Positions 1-11,661 of a stretch of DNA of 45,138 bases are shown in pieces. The stretch spans positions 1-45,138 of the forward strand of contig VGEN01000018.1 in assembly GCA_016869285.1 (NCBI GenBank), read 5' to 3'. The translations under genes and the position numbers were made by a program. This DNA is from Alphaproteobacteria bacterium. Lineage in GTDB: Bacteria; Pseudomonadota; Alphaproteobacteria; SHVZ01. The notes under the pieces are model-generated. The model saw only the letters and a program-made list of their open reading frames with translations, was not told the origin of the DNA and searched no databases. How positions within the stretch are numbered: the first letter of the stretch is position 1; each line of letters starts with the position of its first letter.

Positions 1-215
1 AGCAGAAAGGCCGCCTCCGCCTCGATCCGATCAGACCGCCGGTCGCCGCCCTGAGCCAAGGCCGCCGTGCGGCCGCTGCGACGCCACTCATCCACCCACC
101 GGATCGCGCTCGACACACCGACCCCGAACCGCTCAGCAGCCTGGCGCCGAGACAATCCGTCCTCGACCGCCCGCACCACACGAACACGAAGATCCTCTGA
201 TAGGGGAACTCCCAT
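1..215 (-). CDS. IS630-family transposase, N-terminal part (runs off window)
   Basis: The first 71 codons of a transposase, starting at ATG 215 and leaving the window at base 1. The visible protein begins MGVPLSEDLRVRVV and contains a helix-turn-helix region (about residues 15-45, with RRQAAERFGVGVSSAIRW) followed by GGDRRSDRIE. This is the usual N-terminal DNA-binding arrangement of IS630/Tc1-mariner-like transposases. The DDE catalytic domain is not in the window, so activity cannot be judged. It lies downstream of bamD in the same direction, so bamD transcription could read into it. Confidence 0.8.
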   Translation of the reverse strand, partial: MGVPLSEDLRVRVVRAVEDGLSRRQAAERFGVGVSSAIRWVDEWRRSGRTAALAQGGDRRSDRIEAEAAFL

Positions 216-309
216 GCCCGCTGGCCTCCTCCTCCAGCAGGCATCTTGAATCACATCGCGACAGGATTGGGAATCCCTGACGATTCAGACAGATCGGAAA
301 ATGCTCTAG
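1..309 (-). mobile_element. IS630-family element, left-end fragment (copy A)
   Basis: This is the transposase-proximal end of an insertion sequence that continues beyond the window. It is an exact inverted copy of 44830-45138: I compared the non-coding part base by base, and the translated part is identical. Identity stops at CTAG (306-309); the next host base differs between the copies. IS630 elements are known to insert at TA, often within CTAG, and to duplicate the TA, which fits this boundary. The opposite end and most of the transposase are outside the window. The element abuts the bamD stop codon. Confidence 0.85.
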
Positions 310-1106
310 AAAAACGAGCCGAAGGTGCGGCCGAACCAGCCCTTCTGGCCGTTGCCTGAGGCGACGCCCTGGCCTTGCACCAGCGCGTAGGCGTCGCGAT
401 ACCAGTCGCTACCCGGGTAGTTGTGGCCCAGCACGGCGGCGGCGGCCAGCGCCTCATCGCGGATGCCGAGCGCCAGATAAGCCTCGGTCAGGCGCAGCAA
501 GGCTTCCGGGACCTGCTCGGTCGTCTGGTAGTTATCGACCACCCGGCGGAAACGGTTGATCGCCGCGAGGTACTGTCCGCGCGTGAGATAGTAGCGCCCG
601 ATCTCCATCTCCTTGCCGGCGAGGTGATTGCGGGTCAGGTCGATCTTGAGAATGGCGTCGCGCGCATAGCGCGACTCGGGAAAGCGCCGGACCACCTCGT
701 CGAGCGCTTTGAGCGCGCGGTCGGTGATCTCCTGGTCGCGGCCGATATCGGCGATCTGCTCGTAGTAGCTGAGACCCTTCAGATAGTAGGCGTAGGGTGC
801 GTCGCGATTGCTCGGGTGAAGCTCGATGAACTGGTCGAGCGCCCCGATTGCGTCGTCGTACTTGTTCGCCTGATAGAAGGAGAAAGCGGCCATCAGCTGA
901 GCCTTGGTCGCCCAGGCAGAATACGGATGCTGCCGCTCGACTTCCTCGAACTGGCGGGCGGCCTTCAGGTAGAGCCGCTCCTCCAGCGTACTCAACGCGG
1001 TATTGTAGAGTTCCTCGACCGGCTTCTCGACGTAGGGTTCGGGCTTCTCCGCACAGGCAAGGAGAAGCAGCGCCAGCAAAGGAGCAACCAAGCGAAGAAC
1101 AGCCAT
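306..1106 (-). CDS. bamD: Outer membrane protein assembly lipoprotein BamD (ComL)
   Basis: The 266-residue BamD lipoprotein is the essential TPR partner of BamA in inserting beta-barrel proteins into the outer membrane. The N-terminus is a lipoprotein signal with lipobox LLAC and Cys18 as the lipidation site. The rest is a series of helical TPR-like repeats, for example ELYNTALSTLEERLYLKAARQFEEVE (split here as about residues 32-57) and AINRFRRVVDNYQ. Length is normal for the family. It lies 40 bases after lpxC, the usual alphaproteobacterial order. Its TAG stop (308-306) lies within the CTAG where IS copy A begins, so the last codons may be native or slightly altered by the insertion. The protein ends TFGSFF and looks complete. 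Confidence 0.93.
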   Translation of the reverse strand: MAVLRLVAPLLALLLLACAEKPEPYVEKPVEELYNTALSTLEERLYLKAARQFEEVERQHPYSAWATKAQLMAAFSFYQANKYDDAIGALDQFIELHPSNRDAPYAYYLKGLSYYEQIADIGRDQEITDRALKALDEVVRRFPESRYARDAILKIDLTRNHLAGKEMEIGRYYLTRGQYLAAINRFRRVVDNYQTTEQVPEALLRLTEAYLALGIRDEALAAAAVLGHNYPGSDWYRDAYALVQGQGVASGNGQKGWFGRTFGSFF

Positions 1107-1146
1107 GGCGCTTATATACCGGCGCCAGCCCCGGCTGTCAGCCGCT

Positions 1147-2124
1147 TCAGGCGGTGGCCGCGAAGCGGCTGTCGGTCGCAGCGGCGCTCGCCGGCAGCTC
1201 AGCCCAGCGCCAAGCGGTCGGGTCGGCGAAAAGCTGCACCAGCGCCGCGTGATGCAGGTGGTGCCCCGAACGGTGGCCGTGGAAGCGGCCGATCAGCGGG
1301 CCGCCCGCGAGGTAGAGGTCGCCGACCGCATCCAGCATCTTGTGACGGACGAACTCGTCGTCGTAGCGGAGCCCGCCTTCGTTCATGACGCCGTCGGCAG
1401 TGACGACCACGGCATTGTCGAGCGAGCCGCCACGCGCCAAGCCGGCGGCGCGCAGCTTGTCGAAATCGTTCAAGAAGCCGAAAGTCCGCGCCCGGCTGAT
1501 CTCCGACTTGAAGGTGCCGTTGACCAGCCTGACCTCGGCTTTCTGATGACCGATCACCGGGCTGTCGAAGTCGATGTCGAAGCTGATCGTCGTCGCCGAG
1601 GCCGGCGCCAGGCGCACGAAGCACTCGGCGTTACCAACCTCGACCTCCTTGAGAATCTTGAGAGCGCGCCGCGCAACAGGCTGCTCGACGATGCCGGCGC
1701 ACTCGATCAGGAATATGAACGGAGCCGAGCTTCCATCCATGACCGGCACCTCCGGCCCGTCGAGCTCGATCACCGCATTGTCGATCTCGGAACCGGCCAG
1801 CGCCGCCATCAAATGCTCGACGGTGGAGACCGACGGCCCGCCAGGGAGGCCGATACGGGTGCAGAGGCGAGTCTCGACCACGTTGCGCCAGGAGGCAGCA
1901 ATGTCGACCGGCCGGTCGCTGTCGGTACGCCGGAATACGATGCCGCTGTCGGCCTCGGCCGGCTTCAGAACCATGTCGATCTTTGCGCCCGAATGCAGGC
2001 CGATGCCGGCGCAGCGGATCGGCGACTTCAACGTGCGCTGCAGCAAGACATCGCCGCGACCGCTCACACGCCGGACGGGCGTCCGGTCGCGTTTGGCCCG
2101 AGAGTCCTTAAGCGCGATAGTCAT
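1147..2124 (-). CDS. lpxC: UDP-3-O-acyl-N-acetylglucosamine deacetylase LpxC
   Basis: LpxC is the zinc deacetylase that commits UDP-3-O-acyl-GlcNAc to lipid A synthesis in the cytoplasm. Seen: GIGLHSG (40-46); TVEHLMAAL with the general base Glu103 and zinc ligand His104; RHKMLDAVGDL with ligands His261 and Asp265; and SGHH with the catalytic His288. At 325 residues it is slightly longer than typical because of a basic N-terminal extension of about 30 residues before QRTLKSPI. A later start is possible but no better ribosome site was seen. It follows ftsZ but is separated from it by a strong terminator, so it probably has its own promoter in the AT-richer stretch around 2160-2220, where I could not define the -35/-10 boxes. 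Confidence 0.96.
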   Translation of the reverse strand: MTIALKDSRAKRDRTPVRRVSGRGDVLLQRTLKSPIRCAGIGLHSGAKIDMVLKPAEADSGIVFRRTDSDRPVDIAASWRNVVETRLCTRIGLPGGPSVSTVEHLMAALAGSEIDNAVIELDGPEVPVMDGSSAPFIFLIECAGIVEQPVARRALKILKEVEVGNAECFVRLAPASATTISFDIDFDSPVIGHQKAEVRLVNGTFKSEISRARTFGFLNDFDKLRAAGLARGGSLDNAVVVTADGVMNEGGLRYDDEFVRHKMLDAVGDLYLAGGPLIGRFHGHRSGHHLHHAALVQLFADPTAWRWAELPASAAATDSRFAATA

Positions 2125-2230
2125 CCACGTCTCACTTAGACCGGAACGCCCAGGGTGTCACATCACCTTTTATTACCAAGTGTTACCGCAGAAACAGGAA
2201 ATAGGCTGGCGAATTCAATAGCTTGACTGA

Positions 2231-2265
2231 AAGAAAAAGGACCCCGTCCGCAGGTGCGGACGGGG
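2231..2265 (-). terminator. Intrinsic terminator after ftsZ
   Basis: Perfect 10-base inverted repeat, CCCCGTCCGC (2242-2251) and GCGGACGGGG (2256-2265), with the 4-base loop AGGT. On the minus strand it is followed at once by CCTTTTTCTT (2240-2231). This is a textbook rho-independent terminator placed 20 bases after the ftsZ stop. It separates the mraZ-ftsZ transcript from lpxC-bamD. Confidence 0.9.
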
Positions 2266-2285
2266 TTGGGAGAGAAGCTTTTGCG

Positions 2286-3962
<1,677 letters not shown>

Positions 3963-4040
3963 AGCTTCCACTCCCGTATCCAGTCCTAGGATGTGACGTC
4001 GGACGAAGCGCGGCCTTGTTCTTGAGACTTCCGGGCCGCA

Positions 4041-5309
4041 TCAGAAGTTCTCCTTGAGCCAGCTGCCGATCCGGCCGAAGAGGCCGGATGACGCCGGACG
4101 CATGAGCGGGGCATGACCGTGCCTTGCGGCATCGGTCGGGCCGGCAACCGCGTAGGCGACGAGGCCGGCTGAGGTGGCGAAGGCGGGGCTGCTCGCCGCC
4201 TCTGGCAGGCCCGAGATCCTGAGCGGGCGTCCGAGCCGCACCTGCTTGTCGAGGATCAGGCCGGCAAGCTCGCGCGCGCCCTGGAGCTGGCTGGCGCCGC
4301 CGGTCAGCACGACGCGGCGGCCGGCGAGCTTGTCGAAGCCGGAGGATTCGAGCCGGGCGCGGACGACCTCGAAGGTCTCCTCGAGCCTCGGCTGGATGAT
4401 CTGGTTCAGGAACGACTTCGGCACATGGTTGGGCGCACCGCGCCGTTCCTCGCCGACGAGAGGTACGTCGATCAGCTCGCGCTCGTCGATCGCGCCCGAG
4501 GTGGCGCAGCCATGCAGCGTCTTCAGCCGTTCGGCCTCGGTGAGCGGCGTCGAGAGACCGCGGGCGATATCCGAGGTCACATGATTGCCGCCGATCGGTG
4601 CAATGTCCGTGTGGACCACGGCACCGTCGAAGAAGACGGCCAGCGAGGTGGTGCCGCCGCCCATGTCGATGAGCGTGACGCCGAGGTCCATCTCGTCCTC
4701 GACCAGGGTCGAGAGGCCTGAGGCATAAGGCGAGATGACCATGTCCTCGATGTCGAGATGACAGCGCTGCACGACGGTCGAAAGGTTGCGGAGCGCGCCC
4801 GAGGTCGCGGTGACCATGTGCATCGACGCGCCGAGGCGGTCGCCGAACATGCCGCGCGGGTCGCGGATGCCGCGGTTGCCGTCGATAGCGAATCCGACCG
4901 GGATCGAGTGGATCAGGTCGCGGTCGGTGTGGCCGTTGGTGCGCGGCATTCGGCCTTGGTCGAGGACACGGCGAATGTCGGTGTCGTTGACCTCGTGGCC
5001 GGCGATGGCGACCTCGACCGCGATTGTCTCGGAGACCGGGGCGCCGGCCGAGCAGTTGACGATGACCTTGGCGATGGTCTCGCCGGCCATCTTCTCGGCG
5101 GCGTTGACGGCGGCGAGGATCGAGGCCTCGGCGTCATCCATGCCGGTGATCGCGCCCGACCGCACGCCTTTGGAGACGACATGGCCGAGGCCGGAGATCC
5201 GAGGCGAGCCGCCCGGATCGGTGCGGGCGATCACGCAGCACACCTTGCTCGAGCCGATATCGAGCGCTGCGATGATGCCGGTGCGGGTCTTGCCGTTGCC
5301 TTTGGCCAT
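4041..5309 (-). CDS. ftsA: Cell division protein FtsA
   Basis: FtsA is the actin-like ATPase that tethers FtsZ filaments to the inner membrane and recruits later division proteins. The 422-residue protein opens with the actin phosphate-1 motif ALDIGSSKVCC (about 15-25). It has the second phosphate motif in LIDMGGGTTS and the adenosine motif VVLTGGASQL. It ends in the amphipathic membrane-targeting helix GLFGRIGSWLKENF. It sits between ftsQ (24 bases upstream) and ftsZ, the conserved order. The ribosome site before ATG 5309 is weak, so translation may lean on coupling to ftsQ. Confidence 0.97.
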   Translation of the reverse strand: MAKGNGKTRTGIIAALDIGSSKVCCVIARTDPGGSPRISGLGHVVSKGVRSGAITGMDDAEASILAAVNAAEKMAGETIAKVIVNCSAGAPVSETIAVEVAIAGHEVNDTDIRRVLDQGRMPRTNGHTDRDLIHSIPVGFAIDGNRGIRDPRGMFGDRLGASMHMVTATSGALRNLSTVVQRCHLDIEDMVISPYASGLSTLVEDEMDLGVTLIDMGGGTTSLAVFFDGAVVHTDIAPIGGNHVTSDIARGLSTPLTEAERLKTLHGCATSGAIDERELIDVPLVGEERRGAPNHVPKSFLNQIIQPRLEETFEVVRARLESSGFDKLAGRRVVLTGGASQLQGARELAGLILDKQVRLGRPLRISGLPEAASSPAFATSAGLVAYAVAGPTDAARHGHAPLMRPASSGLFGRIGSWLKENF

Positions 5310-5333
5310 ACTCTTAGGTCCGCATCCTCATGC

Positions 5334-6176
5334 TCACGTCTGCTTCGGCGACGCCTTGCGCTTCGCCTGATCCGGGCTCACCCGGATGACAAAGCGGTCG
5401 GGAAGACGGAGATCGATGGTGACGACATCGCGGCCGAGCACCTTCTGCTCGCGCTCGAGCTGCGCCAGCTGCGCCCAGGCGGCGGCGATGTCGTTCTCCG
5501 GCAGACGGACATCGATGCCGTTGTCCATCTGCAGGTTCCAGCGGCGCTCGCCGACGCGGATCGCGGCATTGACGCGGCGCTCGAGCTGAGGCTCAGTCGA
5601 AAGCAGTGCCAGCAGCTCCGACGCGCCCTTCGGCGCATCGTCGCCGACGAGCGTGATCAGGTGGCGGAAGCGATCGAGGCCGGAGCGGAGGATGATCGCC
5701 CCGTCGCGATCGACCAGTACGAGCTTGCCGCCCCGCTGCCAGAGCGCCATCGGCACGCGCTCCTCGATGGCGATGGCGATGACGCCCGGAAGCCGGCGTT
5801 CGACGCGCGCATCGCGCACCCAGGAGAGTTTCTTCAGGCGCTGGCGCACGACCTCGGGATCGACGCTGAGGATCGGAGTGCCGCGCTGCACGTCGATTGC
5901 CGCAAGCATGTCGGCGGCCGCCGTTTCGCTGCGACCGGTAACGGTTACGTCCTGGACGGCGAGGCCGAGGTCGGCCGTCATGTTGAGCAAGCCGCGGCCG
6001 AGGCGATCGGCGGTCGCGCCGATCGCACCCGCACGCCAGATCTCGAATGCGCCATAGCCGGCCGAGCCGAAGACGGCAGCGGCGACGAGGACGATCGCTG
6101 CCGGCCGGATCCATTTCGGCCAGGAGCGGCGCCGGCGCGGACGCTTTTTATCGGGGTCGCGGATCAGGAATCGCAT
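5334..6176 (-). CDS. ftsQ: Cell division protein FtsQ
   Basis: FtsQ is a bitopic inner-membrane protein that links early and late divisome proteins through FtsB/FtsL. The 280-residue protein has a very basic cytoplasmic tail (KKRPRRRRSW), one membrane segment (about residues 25-48, PAAIVLVAAAVFGSAGYGAF), a POTRA domain starting at VQDVTVTGRSE and including LSWVRDARVERRLPG, and a periplasmic beta domain. ATG 6176 is preceded by GGAGG five bases away and overlaps the end of ddlB by 13 bases. The same frame stays open upstream inside ddlB, but that part is not FtsQ-like. Confidence 0.95.
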   Translation of the reverse strand: MRFLIRDPDKKRPRRRRSWPKWIRPAAIVLVAAAVFGSAGYGAFEIWRAGAIGATADRLGRGLLNMTADLGLAVQDVTVTGRSETAAADMLAAIDVQRGTPILSVDPEVVRQRLKKLSWVRDARVERRLPGVIAIAIEERVPMALWQRGGKLVLVDRDGAIILRSGLDRFRHLITLVGDDAPKGASELLALLSTEPQLERRVNAAIRVGERRWNLQMDNGIDVRLPENDIAAAWAQLAQLEREQKVLGRDVVTIDLRLPDRFVIRVSPDQAKRKASPKQT

Positions 6177-7072
6177 CGCGCCTCCTCGACCATCCAGGTC
6201 ACGAGATCCTTGAAGGAAATGCCGAGGAACGCCGCTTGCTCGGGCACCAGCGAGAGCGGCGTCATCCCGGGCTGCGTGTTGATCTCGAGGAAGACGAGGC
6301 GGCCGGGCCCCGGTCCGGTGTCGTCGTAACGGAAGTCGGAGCGGCTGACGCCCCGGCATCCGAGCGCCTGGTGAGCGAGCAAGGCCACCTGCATCGCCTG
6401 ATCGAAGATCGAAGGCGGGATCGGTGCGGGAAGCAGGTGGTCGGCTTTCCCGTCCGTATACTTGTTGGTGTAGTCGTAGAAGCCGGTGCGCGGCCGGATC
6501 TCGGTGACGGTCAGCGGCTTGTCGCCCATCACCGCGACGGTCAGCTCGCGCCCGGCGATGTAGCGCTCGACCAGGACCTCCTCGCCATAGCGCCAATCCT
6601 CTTCCGGCGCGAGATTGTCGCCCTTGCGGACGATGCGGACGCCGATCGAGGAACCCTCGGCGATCGGCTTGATCACATAGGGCGCGTCCATGGCGCGGCC
6701 GGCGAAGGCGCTGGCGCGGTCGGCGACCCGATGCTCGGCAAGCGGGATGCCGATGGCCGAGCAAACCTCCTTAGTGCGCACCTTGTTCATGGCGATCGCG
6801 GACGCCATCACGCCGGAATGCGTATAGGGGATGCCGAGGATGTCGAGCAGGCCCTGGATGCGGCCGTCCTCGCCGAAGCGGCCATGCAGCGCGTTGAAGC
6901 AGACATCGGGCTGGGTGCGCGACAGCACCGTCGCGATGTCCCGGCCGACATCGATCTCCGAGACCTTGAAGCCGGCTGCCTTCAGCGCCTTCGAGCACTC
7001 GCGGCCGGTCACCAGCGAGACCTCGCGCTCGCTCGACCATCCCCCCATCAGCACGGCCACATGCTTGGCCAT
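6164..7072 (-). CDS. ddlB: D-alanine--D-alanine ligase DdlB
   Basis: An ATP-grasp ligase joining two D-alanines to make the dipeptide added by MurF. It has 302 residues, normal for Ddl. Seen: MGGWSSEREVSL at the N-terminus; SGVMASAIAMNK; YVIKPIAEGSSIGV, the ATP-binding and omega-loop region; and EINTQPGMTPLSLVP with the metal and substrate ligands near the C-terminus. The start ATG 7072 shares its A with the TGA stop of murB (TGATG), with GGAGAGG upstream, so translation is probably coupled. Confidence 0.95.
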   Translation of the reverse strand: MAKHVAVLMGGWSSEREVSLVTGRECSKALKAAGFKVSEIDVGRDIATVLSRTQPDVCFNALHGRFGEDGRIQGLLDILGIPYTHSGVMASAIAMNKVRTKEVCSAIGIPLAEHRVADRASAFAGRAMDAPYVIKPIAEGSSIGVRIVRKGDNLAPEEDWRYGEEVLVERYIAGRELTVAVMGDKPLTVTEIRPRTGFYDYTNKYTDGKADHLLPAPIPPSIFDQAMQVALLAHQALGCRGVSRSDFRYDDTGPGPGRLVFLEINTQPGMTPLSLVPEQAAFLGISFKDLVTWMVEEARCDS

Positions 7073-7992
7073 CACGCGGCCTCTCCGATGATGCGAATCT
7101 CCCAGCGGAGCTCGACGCCGCTCATCTCCTTCACCCGGCGGCGGATCTCCTCGCCCAGGCGCTCGATGTCGGCGGCGGTCGCCTCGCCGGTATTGATCAG
7201 GAAATTGCAGTGCTTCTCCGAAACATGGGCACCGCCGATCCGGAAGCCGCGAAGGCCGGCTTTGTCGATCAGCTCCCACGCCTTGGCTCCGGGCGGGTTG
7301 GCGAAGGTCGAGCCGCCCGTGGGTGCGCGCACGGGCTGGCTTGCTTCGCGCTGGGCGCGGATGTCCTGGATACGGGCGAGGATCGCGTCTGGCTCGCCAG
7401 GCTCGGCCTTCAGCACCGCCTTGGTGAAGAGCCAGGACTCCGGCACGGCCGAATGGCGATAAGTGAGGCCGAGCGTGGCTGGGTCGAGCTGACAGATCCG
7501 GCCGTGGTCGTCGATCGCCTCGGCGGCGAGGACGACGTCGACCATCTCTCGGCCATAGGCGCCGGCGTTCATGCGAAGCGCGCCGCCGATGGTGCCGGGG
7601 ATGCCGGAAAGGAACTCGAGCCCGGCAATGGCCTCCCGCTGCGAGGTCAGGGCGACATTGACGTCGAGGGCGCCGGCGCCGGCTTCGAGCGTGTCGCCGA
7701 CGCGCCGGATCTCGGCGAAGCCGCGGCCGAGGCGCACGACGACGCCGCGGATGCCGCCGTCGCGGATCAGCAGGTTGGAGCCGACGCCGATCACGGTGAC
7801 GGGCACGTCGGCCGGCGTGCCGGCGATGAAGCGGGCGAGGTCTTCCGGATCGGCCGGACGGAACAGCACCTCGGCCGGTCCGCCGACGCGGAACCAGGTG
7901 AGCGGGCCGAGCGCGGCGTTTTCGGTCAGGCGGCCGCGCACCTTCGGCAGACGCTCGATCAGCCGGTCGGATGTCGACTTGAGCGCCATCAT
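7072..7992 (-). CDS. murB: UDP-N-acetylenolpyruvoylglucosamine reductase MurB
   Basis: A flavoenzyme that reduces UDP-GlcNAc-enolpyruvate to UDP-MurNAc with NADPH in the cytoplasm. The 306-residue protein shows [13 protein letters not shown], the FAD-binding [36 protein letters not shown] with the proton-donor serine, and the C-terminal glutamate in [11 protein letters not shown]. The GSTF motif and the lack of the extra loop place it with type II MurB enzymes. ATG 7992 overlaps the murC stop in ATGA. ATG 7989 is an equivalent second choice one codon later. Confidence 0.95.
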   Translation of the reverse strand: MMALKSTSDRLIERLPKVRGRLTENAALGPLTWFRVGGPAEVLFRPADPEDLARFIAGTPADVPVTVIGVGSNLLIRDGGIRGVVVRLGRGFAEIRRVGDTLEAGAGALDVNVALTSQREAIAGLEFLSGIPGTIGGALRMNAGAYGREMVDVVLAAEAIDDHGRICQLDPATLGLTYRHSAVPESWLFTKAVLKAEPGEPDAILARIQDIRAQREASQPVRAPTGGSTFANPPGAKAWELIDKAGLRGFRIGGAHVSEKHCNFLINTGEATAADIERLGEEIRRRVKEMSGVELRWEIRIIGEAA

Positions 7993-9407
7993 CTGCTCTT
8001 CCTCAAGGCCGAGAGCTGCCCGGGCAGCGCGTTCGCCCAGGTGGTGATAGAGCCGGCGCCGAGGCAGACGACCATGTCGCCCGGCTTCGCCTGCTCGTCG
8101 ATCATCGTTGGCAGCGCCTCGGGCGAGGGCAGAGGCATGACGCTGCGATGGCCGCGCTGCTGCAGGCCGGTGACGAGGGCATCGCGCGTCGCGCCCTCTA
8201 CCGGCTGCTCGCCCGCGGCGTAGACCTCGGCGACGATCACCGTATCCGCGTCGTTGAAGCAGGCGCAGAATTCCTCGAACAGGCTGGAAAGCCGCGTGTA
8301 GCGATGCGGCTGTACGACGGCGATGACGCGGCCGTCGGGGCAGGCAGTGCGTGCCGCCTTGAGAACCGCGGCGATCTCGACCGGATGGTGGCCGTAGTCG
8401 TCGATCACCGTGATGCCGTCGACCTCGCCGGTCTTGGTGAAGCGGCGCTTGACGCCGGCGAAGGTCGCCAGCGCCTTCCGCATGACCTTCTCGTCCAGGC
8501 CCATCTCGTGGCCGACGGCGACAGCGGCCAGCGCATTCTGGACGTTGTGCATGCCGTACATCGGCAGCGTCATGTCGGCCATGGTGCGGCGCTCGCCGCG
8601 CAGCCGGTCGGTGACGACGACATTGAACTGGGCGCCCGAGGTCGTGATCTTGACGTCCACGCCGCGGATCTCGGCCTGGGGCGAGAGGCCGTAGGTGACG
8701 ATCTTGCGATCGCCGACGCGTGGGATCATCGCTTGCACCACCGGGTGATCGATGCAGAGCGCGGCGAAGCCGTAGAAAGGAATGTTGGCGACGAAGGTGT
8801 CGAAGGCCTGCTGCACCTTGTCGAAGGTCCCGTAGAAGTCCATATGCTCGGGATCGATGTTGGTGACGACCGCGATCGTCGCCGGCAGCTTGGTGAAGGT
8901 GCCGTCGGACTCGTCCGCCTCCGCCACCAGCCATTCGCCCGATCCCATGCGGGCGTTGGTGCCGTAGGTGTTGACGATGCCGCCGATAATCGCGGTCGGG
9001 TCGAGGCCGGCGGTCTCGACCAGATGGGCGATCATCGAGGTGGTCGTAGTCTTGCCGTGGGTGCCGCCGACGGCGATCGACCATTTGAGCCGCATCAGCT
9101 CGCCCAGCATCTCGGCGCGGCGCACCACCGGAATCATGCGCGCGCGCGCGGCGACGACTTCCGGATTGTCGGGCTTGACCGCCGAGGAGTAGACGACGAC
9201 CGTGGCGTCGCCGAGATTCTCGGCGCGATGGCCGACGGCGACGTCGATGCCGGAGTCGCGCAGACGCTTGACGTTGTAGCTCTCCGACTGGTCTGACCCT
9301 TGAACCGAGTAGCCGAGGTTCTTCAGCACCTCGGCGATGCCGCTCATCCCGATGCCGCCGATGCCGATGAAGTGGATCGTGCCGATGCTGAGAGGAAGCG
9401 CCCTCAT
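7989..9407 (-). CDS. murC: UDP-N-acetylmuramate--L-alanine ligase MurC
   Basis: ATP-dependent ligase adding L-alanine to UDP-MurNAc, the first step of peptide stem synthesis. The 472-residue protein begins with the UDP-binding motif [17 protein letters not shown]. It has the ATP P-loop [10 protein letters not shown] (about 113-122), [10 protein letters not shown] with the carboxylates, and [12 protein letters not shown] in the C-terminal domain. ATG 9407 has GGAAGGAG upstream and overlaps the murG stop as ATGA. Length and motif order are normal. Confidence 0.96.
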   Translation of the reverse strand: MRALPLSIGTIHFIGIGGIGMSGIAEVLKNLGYSVQGSDQSESYNVKRLRDSGIDVAVGHRAENLGDATVVVYSSAVKPDNPEVVAARARMIPVVRRAEMLGELMRLKWSIAVGGTHGKTTTTSMIAHLVETAGLDPTAIIGGIVNTYGTNARMGSGEWLVAEADESDGTFTKLPATIAVVTNIDPEHMDFYGTFDKVQQAFDTFVANIPFYGFAALCIDHPVVQAMIPRVGDRKIVTYGLSPQAEIRGVDVKITTSGAQFNVVVTDRLRGERRTMADMTLPMYGMHNVQNALAAVAVGHEMGLDEKVMRKALATFAGVKRRFTKTGEVDGITVIDDYGHHPVEIAAVLKAARTACPDGRVIAVVQPHRYTRLSSLFEEFCACFNDADTVIVAEVYAAGEQPVEGATRDALVTGLQQRGHRSVMPLPSPEALPTMIDEQAKPGDMVVCLGAGSITTWANALPGQLSALRKSR

Positions 9408-10540
9408 GCGACGCTCCTTCCGGCCGCCGCCGACTCGTTGCCGTTGGCCGGCGCGGTCGCGAGCACGAGATCGGCCAGGCGCTCGGCAGCGTCGGCGACC
9501 CCGACGTTGCGGCCGGCGGCGGCCATGGTGCGAAGCTTCTCGGGCAGCGCCAGCAGCGGCTGCAGCCGGGCAGCCAGCGCCTCGGCGGTGAAGGCGGATT
9601 CCGGCATGACGATGGCGCCGCCGGCGTTCTCGAGCGCGCGCGCGTTCTTGGTCTGATGATCGTCGGCGGCGGTTGCCAGCGGCACCAGGATTGCGGGGCG
9701 GCCGGCAATCGCGGTCTCGGCGATCGTCGAGGCGCCGGCCCGGCCGATGACGAGATGCGCTGAAGAGAGACGCTCCGGAAGATCGGCGAAGAAGGGCGAG
9801 AGTTCGGCCAGAAGGCCGAGAGTCGCATACCGCGCACGAACCGCTTCGAAATCCTCGGCACGCACCTGCTGAACGATGCGGAGCCGGCGGCGCATGCCTT
9901 CCGGCAGGTAGGCGACGGCATCCGGAACGATCCGCGAGAACAGGCTCGCACCTTGGCTTCCGCCGGTGACGAGGAGGTTGAGCGTCCCCTCGGCGCCGAG
10001 CGAGGGGTAGGGCTTGCCGGCGAGCGCGACGATGTCCGGGCGCACCGGATTGCCGGTGACGGCGAGCTTCGCGCGATCGGCGTTGCCGACTCCTTCGACC
10101 TCGGGGAAGCCAGTCGCGATGCGCCGCGCCATCGGCGCGACCAGGCGGTTGGCGCGGCCTAGCACCGCATTCTGCTCGTGCAGCGCGATCGGCAGCCCGA
10201 GGCGGTGGGCCGCGACGACCGTGGGCACCGAGGCATAGCCGCCGAAGCCGACTACGACCGCGGGCTTGAGCCGGCGCAGCAGAAGCCAAGCCTGCGCCGT
10301 GCCGATCGTGAGTTGAACGCCGGCCTTGACCTTGGCGACGAAAGAAGCGCCGGCCACGGCCGCGGCGCGCACTCGGTGCACGGTGAGATCGCCCCCGGGA
10401 AGCGCGAAGGCCTGTCCGCGCCGGTCGGTCACCAGCGCGATCGCCATGCCGCGCCGGGACAGAGCGTCGGCGAGCGCCGCGGCGGGGAACATGTGGCCCC
10501 CGGTGCCGCCGGCGGCGAGCACGATCAGCGGCCGCGTCAT
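9404..10540 (-). CDS. murG: Lipid II synthase MurG (UDP-GlcNAc transferase)
   Basis: A peripheral inner-membrane GT-B glycosyltransferase that adds GlcNAc to lipid I to make lipid II. The 378-residue protein opens with the glycine-rich [16 protein letters not shown]. It carries [13 protein letters not shown], the second nucleotide loop, and [12 protein letters not shown], the UDP-GlcNAc-binding region. ATG 10540 overlaps the ftsW stop as ATGA, so it follows the flippase/polymerase gene in the same translated chain. Confidence 0.96.
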   Translation of the reverse strand: MTRPLIVLAAGGTGGHMFPAAALADALSRRGMAIALVTDRRGQAFALPGGDLTVHRVRAAAVAGASFVAKVKAGVQLTIGTAQAWLLLRRLKPAVVVGFGGYASVPTVVAAHRLGLPIALHEQNAVLGRANRLVAPMARRIATGFPEVEGVGNADRAKLAVTGNPVRPDIVALAGKPYPSLGAEGTLNLLVTGGSQGASLFSRIVPDAVAYLPEGMRRRLRIVQQVRAEDFEAVRARYATLGLLAELSPFFADLPERLSSAHLVIGRAGASTIAETAIAGRPAILVPLATAADDHQTKNARALENAGGAIVMPESAFTAEALAARLQPLLALPEKLRTMAAAGRNVGVADAAERLADLVLATAPANGNESAAAGRSVA

Positions 10541-11661
10541 GCTGCACCGCCCTGGCTGACGCGCCGTCGGGTCAGCGCCAACATCATGCCGATCCCAAGC
10601 GCGAGCGCGAGCAGCGAGGAGCCGCCATAGGAGATGAAGGGCAGCGTCATGCCTTTGGTCGGCACCAGGTGCATCGAAGAGGCCATGTTGATGAAGGCCT
10701 GAAGGCCGAACTGCACAAGGAGTCCGGTCGAGGCGAGGATGACGAAGAGGTTCGAGTCGCCGCGCAGCCTGAGCAGGCCACGGACGACGACGAAGGCGAA
10801 AAGCCCGACGATCAGGAGGCAGACGAAAAGGCCGTACTCCTCGCCCGCGACAGCGAAGATGAAATCGGCATGGACGTCCGGAATGATGTCCTTGACCATG
10901 CCTTCGCCGGGTCCTCGGCCCCAGAGGCCGCCGTTGCGGAAGGCTTCGAGCGAGCGGCTCACCTGGAAGGAATCGCCGGCCGACTTGTCGAGGAAGCGGT
11001 CGATGCGGCTCGCGACGTGAGGCAGCATGAGGTAGGCGCCGCCGATGCCGCCGACGCCGAGGATCACCAGCGCCACGACCCAGAAGATCGGTAGGCCGGC
11101 GAGGAACAGCTGGGCGAACCAGATCGCCGACAGGACGACGGCCATGCCGAGATCCGGCTGCAGCAGCAGCAGGCTCACCAGACCGAGGAAAAGCACGGCC
11201 GCGATCAGATTCCCCGGAACGCCTTCGCCCTTCTTCTGCTCGGCGAGCATCCAGGCGGCGACGACGGCGAAGCAGGGCTTCACAAACTCGGAGGGTTGCA
11301 ACGAGAAGGAGCCGAGCGAGATCCAGCGCCTGGCACCCTTGATCTCAGCTCCATAGAGAAGGGTCAGAAGCAGCATTCCGATGCCGATAGCGAGGCCGAT
11401 CACGGCGAGGCGGCGAACCTGGACGGGGTTCAGCAGCGAGACGCCGACCATCAGCGCGATGGCCGGCAGCATCAGCGCGAACTGACGGCGAACGAAGTAG
11501 AAGCCGTCGAGATTCAGGCGCTGGGCGACAGCGGGGCTCGCCGCCAGGATCATGATGATGCCGACGAAGGCGATGGCCGCGATCGCGGCCAGCGCCCAGC
11601 GGTCGACGGTCCACCACCACCGGCCGAGCACGCTGGTGTCGGTGCGGGAGATCGCTGTCAT
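10537..11661 (-). CDS. ftsW: Septal peptidoglycan polymerase FtsW
   Basis: A SEDS-family membrane glycosyltransferase that polymerises lipid II at the septum together with FtsI. The 374-residue protein has about ten hydrophobic segments. The large periplasmic loop has [19 protein letters not shown], containing the conserved Asp that corresponds to E. coli Asp297, and the end has [18 protein letters not shown], a SEDS signature. ATG 11661 overlaps the murD stop (ATGA). Upstream sequence in the same frame is inside murD and is not membrane-like, so I excluded it. Confidence 0.95.
   Translation of the reverse strand: MTAISRTDTSVLGRWWWTVDRWALAAIAAIAFVGIIMILAASPAVAQRLNLDGFYFVRRQFALMLPAIALMVGVSLLNPVQVRRLAVIGLAIGIGMLLLTLLYGAEIKGARRWISLGSFSLQPSEFVKPCFAVVAAWMLAEQKKGEGVPGNLIAAVLFLGLVSLLLLQPDLGMAVVLSAIWFAQLFLAGLPIFWVVALVILGVGGIGGAYLMLPHVASRIDRFLDKSAGDSFQVSRSLEAFRNGGLWGRGPGEGMVKDIIPDVHADFIFAVAGEEYGLFVCLLIVGLFAFVVVRGLLRLRGDSNLFVILASTGLLVQFGLQAFINMASSMHLVPTKGMTLPFISYGGSSLLALALGIGMMLALTRRRVSQGGAA

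Noticed and set aside
4758-6329. A 523-codon open frame on the plus strand opposite ftsA, ftsQ and ddlB
   Set aside because: Same antisense artefact of high GC; the minus-strand genes have full motif support.
7072-9951. A single long minus-strand reading frame that includes murB
   Set aside because: Only the part from 7992 is MurB-like; the upstream part is out-of-frame murC and murG.
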